64,000 bases of DNA, taken from assembly GCF_032118995.1 (NCBI RefSeq), contig NC_092651.1, forward strand, positions 26,892,349 to 26,956,348, written 5' to 3'. Source of the DNA: Asterias amurensis (lineage: Eukaryota > Echinodermata > Asteroidea > Forcipulatida > Asteriidae). Below, one piece after another: positions 57,601-64,000 of the stretch. The stretch's first letter is position 1. Every line of letters begins with the position of its first letter. The notes under the pieces are model-generated. The model saw only the letters and a program-made list of their open reading frames with translations, made no database searches and was not told where the DNA came from. A program made the position numbers and the translations under genes.

Positions 57601-59303
57601 AGCAAATATATACAAGTGAATATTATATATAAAAAAAAGCATATGATAAGTTGAACATTCACTATTAAGAACCACAAAACAAATAAGACATTAACAGGTA
57701 AACAGTGGCGAACCAGACCTCCAAATAGTTGACATCCCGCACATGAAAATAGAAATCACAGGTATATTTCTTGATGGTGTTACCGCAAACCAAAAAATAA
57801 TTGATCTCCATTTTATCCTCCCCAGGTCTTGGCTATTCCATGTGCTGTATTACTGTTCTGTGTTGTATTTACTACAATGTCATCATTGGTTACACAATAT
57901 TCTACATGTACTCTTCCTTTACATCTGTTTTACCATGGAAGACATGTAATAATACGTGGAATACAGAGAATTGTATGACAGCAAACTTCACAGCGGAATC
58001 TACACGTCCATCCTCGGAATTCTGGAAGTAAGTTGACTTTTATTAGTATACAGTTGACTCATGGGAATTAAGGCATTGCATGGTTAGGTATATTATCTAT
58101 TGATCGATGCATATTTGGTTTGCAACACCATGTGTATGTTGAGGATGGGTAGATTATGTTCGTAGAATTTTTTCTGAATTCAGGAGACTTCTCTGCTATC
58201 GTAGACTTTTGGAATACGAGAGACTTCTCAGTCCTAAAAAGGCTAATGGCGAGTACATTCTCGGAATTCAGGAGACTTCTCACTTCTGAAATCTACTCTG
58301 GTGGTATTATAGAAATCTCCCAAATTCCGAAATTCCACTATGTGGTGGTAAGTAGAATTTAATGGCAAGTTATGTTCTCAAATGAACATAATTTACCCAG
58401 CAATTTAGTTGTACATGTTACTGTTACTGCAAACCAAATGGTCAAGTTGAGTGATGTATATTCACAAGTTCAAGAGTTTAGAGTTGCTGTATGGATTTAT
58501 GCTTAAACCTCTAAAGGCCTAGGCAGTTTTCCCACGGTCAAGGGGAACTCTATGAAGTAAAACTTGTCTGGGACAATTTAAGGGGCACCAAGGCAATGAC
58601 CAGAGGCATTAATTAAAAACAATTGTTAATATTGTTAGTATAGTGTATATCTGGTAATGAAATCAAAGATGCCTCATTAGGGAACATAATCACTGTAGCG
58701 TGCAAGCCTAAGGAAACATGCTTGCAATGTGAACCAGAAACACAGGAGTTACTCTTCCATGATGAAAAGTGTTCAGAGAATTTTCTCTGAAAAGGGAGAT
58801 ATGTTATCCCTAGCTATCCAAGAATTGAATTATGATATAAAACAAAAATGAAAAAGTGGAAATTTATGAACAAGGTCAGGCCTGTATATATGCCTTGTTT
58901 TTGAAAGGGCAAGGGCACCAAGGCTTTTTTTTCTTCTTGGTTAAGGGCACCTCTATGAGATAATTGTAAATTTCTACTGGAGCATTTTACAGGCACCAAG
59001 GCATTGACCAGGGGGCATGGAGGCAATCGCCTGTGTTGCCCCCTTGAATTATTAGGCCTGCAAGGGATTTGATATGGGTCATGGTGTTAACCTCAAGCCA
59101 GCATGTAGTTTTGGGTTACCCTGACCCTATAAAAATACCTGGTTTTATATTACCCCATTTATTTCCACAGCAACCAAGTTTTGGCCCGGTCTGAAGGAAT
59201 GCATGACATGGGTCCAATCAGATGGCAGAATCTACTGTGTTTAGTCATCGCCTGGGTCATTGTATTCATTTGTATCTCGAAAGGGGTCAAGTCATCGGGA
59301 AAG
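51615..59303 (+). CDS. SLC6 family Na+/Cl--dependent transporter (glycine-transporter-like), 3' partial
   Basis: Exons 51615-51801, 53634-53765, 57826-58027 and 59171-59303, phases consistent, give 218 residues; the rest is beyond the window. ATG at 51615 follows an AG acceptor-like TTTGTAG, so a non-coding exon probably precedes it. Exon 1 has the SLC6 signature [20 protein letters not shown] then [16 protein letters not shown] (TM1). Exon 2 is TM2 with [19 protein letters not shown]. Exon 3 is TM3 and the extracellular loop with the conserved cysteine pair [10 protein letters not shown] and N-glycosylation sites NNT and NFT. Exon 4 has [19 protein letters not shown] and TM4. Gly occupies the position that is Asp in monoamine carriers (GYSVGLGN), so the substrate is probably an amino acid. 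Loop cysteines and LPWKTC resemble glycine transporters, but subfamily assignment is tentative. Plasma-membrane symport is inferred from the family. Confidence 0.92.
52660..52778. mobile_element. Fold-back element related to 38252-38377
   Basis: GATGGAATGTTCC at the left and GGAAACATTCCATATTTCAA fold around CGGCTCCGCCTCG. The right end CATTCATTATTTGTATT matches the other copy inverted. Nearby 52494-52610 repeats AAAAGTAC(C/T)ATTGCACG twice. Confidence 0.6.
53880..54043 (+). pseudogene. Non-LTR reverse-transcriptase C-terminal remnant
   Basis: [15 protein letters not shown] and [11 protein letters not shown] before a stop at about 54034 match the end of CR1/L2-type RT proteins (compare 31560-31675). 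Frameshifted and truncated, in SLC6 intron 2. Confidence 0.55.
55661..56214. mobile_element. MITE with GGGCCATTCAGAATAG ends, copy 2, with insertion
   Basis: Left AGGGGCCATTCAGAACAGAA and right CTATTCTGAATGGCCCTTT are inverted. The interior at 55990-56135 looks like a retroelement 3' end (GTTGCCCTCCTCTTATCACC ... AATAAAAAAACAAACAAAC). Confidence 0.6.
57296..57370 (-). mobile_element. SINE family 3 fragment
   Basis: TTTTGGTTTACCCTTACACC GATGTGTG and TTCTGTGAAAAATA match the body of family 3 without its tRNA-like head. Confidence 0.5.
57372..57490 (-). mobile_element. Retroelement 3' tail, copy 2
   Basis: Nearly identical to 27255-27372 (CTTTAATCATCCTTTGCAGG, AACATTAAGAGAAATATACA). Confidence 0.65.
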
Positions 59304-59707
59304 GTCAGTTCAGTCTCAAATGATGATGTGCAGGATTTGTAAAATACCAACAAAATAATAAGTAAGTAGCCTGACGTTTTGACCCTTAAGCAGGGTCTTT
59401 CTTGAAGGCTAATTCTCTTATCGAAACGCCTGCCCACTTCCTATTTTATTGCATTACGGTCGACCCTTTTGGTTGATAATACGGTGATTATTTTTCTTCT
59501 TTTGGGTTGGGGGTATATATTCGCTTTAAAAAATGTGAAACCACTCTAGTTTAACTTTCAATGTCCCAGTATAATTCTCTTGAGAAACAATGTTGTCTGA
59601 AATTCTCCGATTAGGAAATAGATAGTGAAAAGACAAAAAAGTAGTTATTTTTTGAAAAGCAAATAAACAAACTTGGTTAAAAACCCATTTTTGCATAATT
59701 TAATGAA

Positions 59708-59898
59708 ATTTCCATCAGATGTTTTTTTTTTTTCCATCAGATGGTTTATTATTTTTTTCATCAGTTGGTTTATTGTTTTTTCCATTAGATGGTTTATGTT
59801 TTTTTTCCATCAGATGGTTTATTGTTATTTCCATCAGATGGTTTTTGTTTTTCCATTAGATGTTTTTTTTCTTTTTCCATCAGATGGTTTGTTGTTTG
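59708..59898 (+). repeat. ~24-bp minisatellite TTTTTCCATCAGATGGTTTA
   Basis: Eight or nine units built on the CCATCAGATGG near-palindrome with variable T tracts, just after the fourth SLC6 exon. Confidence 0.9.
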
Positions 59899-60256
59899 TG
59901 AAAATGGGCGGATGATATGGACGTCCTTTTGGTCCTGTGTTTTCAGAGCCACAAATTTTTGTTGAGTCTTCTTGAATATGTGATTACATTTAGTAATTCT
60001 AATTGTGACAATTTTTTTGCCCTGGATTCGCGATTCACCCATTTTCAACAAAGTCTTTTGCTAACGTAACCAATTATAGCCTGTTGAAGATAAAGTGGGT
60101 AATTTATTTTTTATATTGGTGGTTAAAATGTTATCTTATAGGACCGTTGACATTTTTGAATAGCTTGTTAAGCAAACTGTCTGATAAAGTGAAAGAAGCA
60201 GCTGGACTGAAAAATAGTAGTATTGATTGACTGAATTATAAACAATGCTGTTTAAG

Positions 60257-60745
60257 AAGACACCAGCTGTGTGTTTTCCCATAAGAGCACTGAACTTCAA
60301 GCTCTGGTGTTTTTGTTCAGCCCGAGTTTGGGTTTGAATTCCAGTGATGATGTGTCCCTGAGCGAGACACATAACTAAAACTGCTTCTCTCCACCCTGGG
60401 GTAAATGGGTACCTGTGAGGGCAGAGATGGTTCTTGTGATTGATTTAGCTTAGGCATATTTGTTGGTAAGGCTTAAAACTCCCCAGGGAGCTGGGATGGT
60501 TTAATGAATGATTTAAATGGCCCAGTGACCTGGGGTCGATTTCACAAAGAGTTGGGACTAGTCCTAGGAGATAAATAAATTGCATGGATAGTCCTAACTT
60601 AAGACGAGTAACTGGTCCTTACTCGAGATAAGACTAGTCCTAACTCTTTGTGAAATCCACCCTAGGGGTTATAATGTTGGAAGTGCTTTGAGAGGCGCTT
60701 TAGGTGTGTGAAATGCTATAATGTTGAATATGATTATGACTATTA
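60257..60745 (+). mobile_element. tRNA-derived SINE (family 1), split by a MITE
   Basis: Same body as 10573 and 28849 in the opposite orientation (CTCCCCAGGGAGCTGGGATG). A family C MITE occupies 60532-60665, and the SINE resumes with GGGGTTATAATGTTGGAAGT. Confidence 0.75.
60532..60665. mobile_element. 'GATTTCACAAAG' MITE (family C), copy 3
   Basis: Ends GGGGTCGATTTCACAAAGAG and CTCTTTGTGAAATCCACCCT are inverted. The inside has GGACTAGTCCTAGG-type text as in the 41199 copy. Confidence 0.9.
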
Positions 60746-61109
60746 TATTTTAATGTGTGCTGACTACAAAAACAAAAGCAAGACATAGCTAATATGGCCT
60801 GATGTTTTTGCCCAAGCAGAGTCTAGCTTTTTTGGAAGGCATTGGTGCCCTTCAAAAATTTCCCATTGACCCTTGCCCTTTCCCAATATTCAACAATTGT
60901 ATGGTTTTACCTCAACTCACCAGGAATGTTTTCCTGGCCTAATAGAGTATGACTAAGTAGATTTTAGTAATTTTTGTTTACATAACCAACTTCTTTATGT
61001 TGACAACAAATATGAATTAAAAAGCTTGTATTTGTACTTCGAGGTCACTTCCTAATTCTATTTGCCCAAAGTCTACCCAGGTCTACCAAAGTTACCCCGA
61101 CTGAGAACT

Positions 61110-61330
61110 TTTCAATTCAATTCAATTCAAATACACATTTCTTCCATACTTCCTTGAAAGGAATGAACAATTTTATGTAACTATATGGAGTAAAGCAAAA
61201 ATACATTAAGTAACAGTAAGAGAAGCAGGATGAATGTGTAGAGTATGGGGCTGTTTTGATAAGCAGAACCTTGTAAAAACAGCCAGACAGACAAAGAAAC
61301 AATAAACATAAGACATGACATCTACTATGA
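61110..61330 (-). mobile_element. Probable retroelement 3' tail with (AATTC)n
   Basis: TTCAATTCAATTCAATTCAA then unique sequence. Similar AATTC starts occur at 27243, 50765 and 57372. Confidence 0.4.
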
Positions 61331-61452
61331 CCCAAGAAAGATCCAACAACTAAAGCTGCCAACCTTTACACCCCCCCTTGACCTGATAAAGAAATAATTT
61401 AACCCTCAAACAAACAAATAAATAACATTTTTGCTTGCTGGTTTTTCCCACA

Positions 61453-61920
61453 ATGTTGGGCGCGATCAGTCAATCTGAGCGATCAACCGATCGCGATGCG
61501 CAACTGAAAGATCAAATTGGTCGCGCAGCAATCGGTCGTTCGCACAATGAACATCGGTAGATCGCGCAGGAATGGCTTTGCACTATCGGTCATTGTACAG
61601 GAATGGTTTTGCGCAATCGACCTATCGTGCATGAGTGTTTTTCCTGCACAATCCGCCGATTGCGCAAACCATTCCTGCACAATCGGTCTTTCGCGCAAAA
61701 CCTCTGTTGCACGATCGGTCGATTGCGCAAAACCATTCCTGACAATGGGCTGACCACGATCAGTTGATTGCGCATGTTCGTTGCCGAATGTTTCGCAATC
61801 GATCGATTGTTGCGCGATCAAATTGTTTTTATGCGCGATCGACCGATTGCTGGGCGACGAATAGATCTTTCAATAGCGCAGCGCACTCGGTCGACGGGAT
61901 CGGTTGATTGCACCCAACAT
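61453..61920. mobile_element. TIR-bounded array of short palindromes (CGATCGATTGCGC type)
   Basis: The outer ends ATGTTGGGCGCGATCA and TGATTGCACCCAACAT are inverted. The interior holds many CGATCG(A/G)TTGCGC, TTGCGCAA and CCATTCCTGCACAATCGG units in both orientations. 468 bp, no coding potential. Confidence 0.85.
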
Positions 61921-61936
61921 ATACATTTAATATAAT

Positions 61937-62040
61937 TATAGTGGCTTCTTAATAAAATCGCTCGTATTCGTCACTGAGTGGCGCTCAAGGCACTTCGCAA
62001 CAGTCAGTGTGGGGCTTCATTTGAAGCAGGTATGATATTC
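61937..62040 (-). mobile_element. SINE family 2 fragment
   Basis: ATAGTGGCTTCTTAATAAAA and GCGCTCAAGGCACTTCGCAA match the 14806 copy. Confidence 0.5.
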
Positions 62041-64000
62041 TTCCTGCTTTACTCTGATTTGCGATTTTTGTTTTACCCTTTGAAAAAATCTGAAGAAAAA
62101 AACACCCCTTTGATTACATAGCCTGAAATGTCTCTAAAGCTCTACACCATTTGAACATGTTATGTTCTCAATAAAGATTTTCATACTTTCTTTCTTCTAA
62201 GGACCAAATATCATGCCTGCTCCTTCACCATGTAAGCCTAATGAACCAAAATATCCAAACGTCTGTGACCATGCATTTCTGAGAAAATATGATTATCTGT
62301 TGCAAACAAACTACCAACCATATGGACTGAGTGTATAAATGGAAAAAAATAATGGCCTGACAATTCCACCCTAGCAGCGAAAACTAAATGACAACACAAC
62401 AAACATGAACAGGTAACTAAGTGACCATGGAGACAAAAAAGACATTAGCAGTGAATTGGTAATCGTGATTTATCCAAACCTTGAGTGAATGTTTTTACGT
62501 TTTATTCAAGCCTGAAAATAGTATAAAAACAATAGTCATAGTTCTGTAGTACCGCTGCCGATAATTTTGACTGGTCAGCCGGACCAGTTGGCAAGGTGTT
62601 TCAGCTGGTCCGCCGCAATTTCTACTGGCATTTGGCCAGTGGACCACCGTTAAGGTCTAACGCTGATACAGAGAGAAAGGAATCAGAAAGCACACAGAAA
62701 ACAGCAAGAGGTAAAACCATACATATGAGAAATTGTTCAACATTCAGTATTTTCCTGCAAGGTATGTGGGTCTAAGTTTGAAGGTATAGTACCCACTGGC
62801 TACCCCTTTTTACAGAGTCAAATATCAACCCCAAAACACCAAAAATCTGTGACCATGTCTTTCAAACGAATAGAAATGAGAAATTGTTTGACATTCATGT
62901 AGGCCTAATGGTTTAAAAAGAAACATCCGTGACCATCATTTTCCAAAATATAAAATGAGAATTTGGCAGCCAGAGGTGCGAGTTGTCAGTCTTAACCAAT
63001 ACTGTTTGGGTTGAGTTGGTTACTGCAAAAAAACACTGGCCATTAAAGCAAACAGTTGTTGGGTTTTGACTGCCAAAACGCAGCCCTGGCACGAATCCAA
63101 CCAGTGTTTGACATTGGCCTTCGGAACACCTGTTTCAATCTCCTGTTTAGCCTCCTTGGGTGCTATTAACTGTCTCCTATTGTACCAACACATGCCACTC
63201 AGTGTCAAGGTCACATTTATAGTTACTCACAAGATCAAAGGGACTAACTACAATTTTTTTGTCTCCAAAAGATTGACTTGAGTTTAAGCATGTTTTCAAT
63301 TGAGTTCAAGGGAGTTTGGGGTTTTAACCCTAAGAAGACAATTTATTTATTTAAAGGCGTTATAATCATGTACACTTACATGTGTATCTTGTTTTGGTTT
63401 TTGAAAGTTAGTAAAAAACATAAGTACAGGTTTGTTTTAGAACTGTAGATTCCTTGTCAACATAAGGAGCATTGGGAAATGTTAATTTTAGTACATATTA
63501 ATACTTTTTCTTTTACTTTTTTGCTGTTGCTCTTGTTTGAGCATAAGTTGGTCAAATCTTGCAGCCATTTGTGGCCGCTATGAGCATTTTGGTACCAACC
63601 CGCTTGCCTTGTCATCTTGACTTGTCTTTATTGCACAAACCGCCGCCACTAGGACCCTCATGCATGAGGGTCTGACCCTCATGCATGCTCCTACTCACTT
63701 GCAGTTGCTATGGTCTCTAAGGGTCAAGTTTAAATCAATGTGATTTTAAACAGCCAATAAAGGATGATCTCAAATAATATAGATATATCAGTTTTCTAAT
63801 AGCTGGAGTCCATAAGAAACATAAAAAAAAAAAAACGAGTCTCTTACCTTACGTTAAAACATGGTAAAAATATTTTTTTCTCCAGAACGTTCCAAGCCAA
63901 ATTTTTAAAAAACGCGGGGTCAAACAAACCCGCGCGACAAAGGAATCGTGACGTCAGTGGCGGCGTTTTGTTATAGAAATTAGCTCACTCAGTTTGCACT
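62041..64000 (+). other. Probable SLC6 intron, nothing recognised
   Basis: No next SLC6 exon, which should begin a TM5-type sequence, and no named repeat except a short TTTTCCTGCAAGGTATGTGG at 62751. The last 70 bases (CGCGGGGTCAAACAAACCCG, TGACGTCAGTGG) look like part of another short element. Confidence 0.35.

Overview
The window is animal nuclear DNA: AT-rich, with genes split into many GT-AG exons and very dense short mobile elements. The repeat families (a ~390-bp TTAA-flanked MITE reading CACTGGACACTATTGGTAATT at its end, a 'TTTCATAGAGCTGCT' MITE, several tRNA-derived SINEs) look to me like sea-star (asteroid echinoderm) families. That assignment is recognition from memory, not a search. 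Gene content (EXD1, ABCD4, SLC6, a dsRBM/G-patch protein) fits an invertebrate deuterostome.

Layout. (1) 3-5030, plus strand: the 3' part of a large intronless coding region for a repetitive protein with six dsRBM-like domains and one G-patch. (2) 5031-12324: intergenic, holding a 124-unit 12-bp minisatellite, nested MITEs and SINEs. (3) 12325-22882, minus strand: a 12-exon EXD1 orthologue (Lsm-like domain, degenerate DEDD exonuclease fold, long tail; 806 aa reconstructed in one continuous frame). (4) 22883-23286: a 404-bp head-to-head promoter gap. (5) 23287-38680, plus strand: a 14-exon ABCD4 orthologue (634 aa reconstructed), with introns crowded with MITEs, SINEs and retroelement pieces. 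(6) 38681-51614: gene-free. It holds a duplicated ABCD4 last-exon fragment, fold-back elements, a 1.4-kb array of GATAAAC/GTTTATC inverted repeats, ~60-bp tandem repeats and a 2-kb inverted-repeat-bounded composite with a dead reverse-transcriptase fragment. (7) 51615-59303, plus strand: the first four coding exons of an SLC6 amino-acid/neurotransmitter transporter, continuing past the right edge. (8) 59304-64000: intron or downstream sequence with a SINE, a second array of short palindromes and nothing else recognisable at the far end.

The genes do not form a pathway. EXD1 is a piRNA-pathway adaptor, ABCD4 a lysosomal cobalamin exporter and SLC6 a plasma-membrane Na+/Cl- symporter. EXD1 and ABCD4 probably share a bidirectional promoter.

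Most unusual signals: three dispersed repeats each carrying a perfect histone-mRNA-type 3' stem-loop with a compensatory stem change, preceded by a hammerhead-like core; two unrelated TIR-bounded elements packed with short transcription-factor-like palindromes; a 1,488-bp minisatellite with no indel in 124 units; and the six-fold dsRBM expansion. Exon borders were read by eye from splice sites and frame continuity. Repeat boundaries are approximate to a few bases unless a TTAA duplication is quoted.
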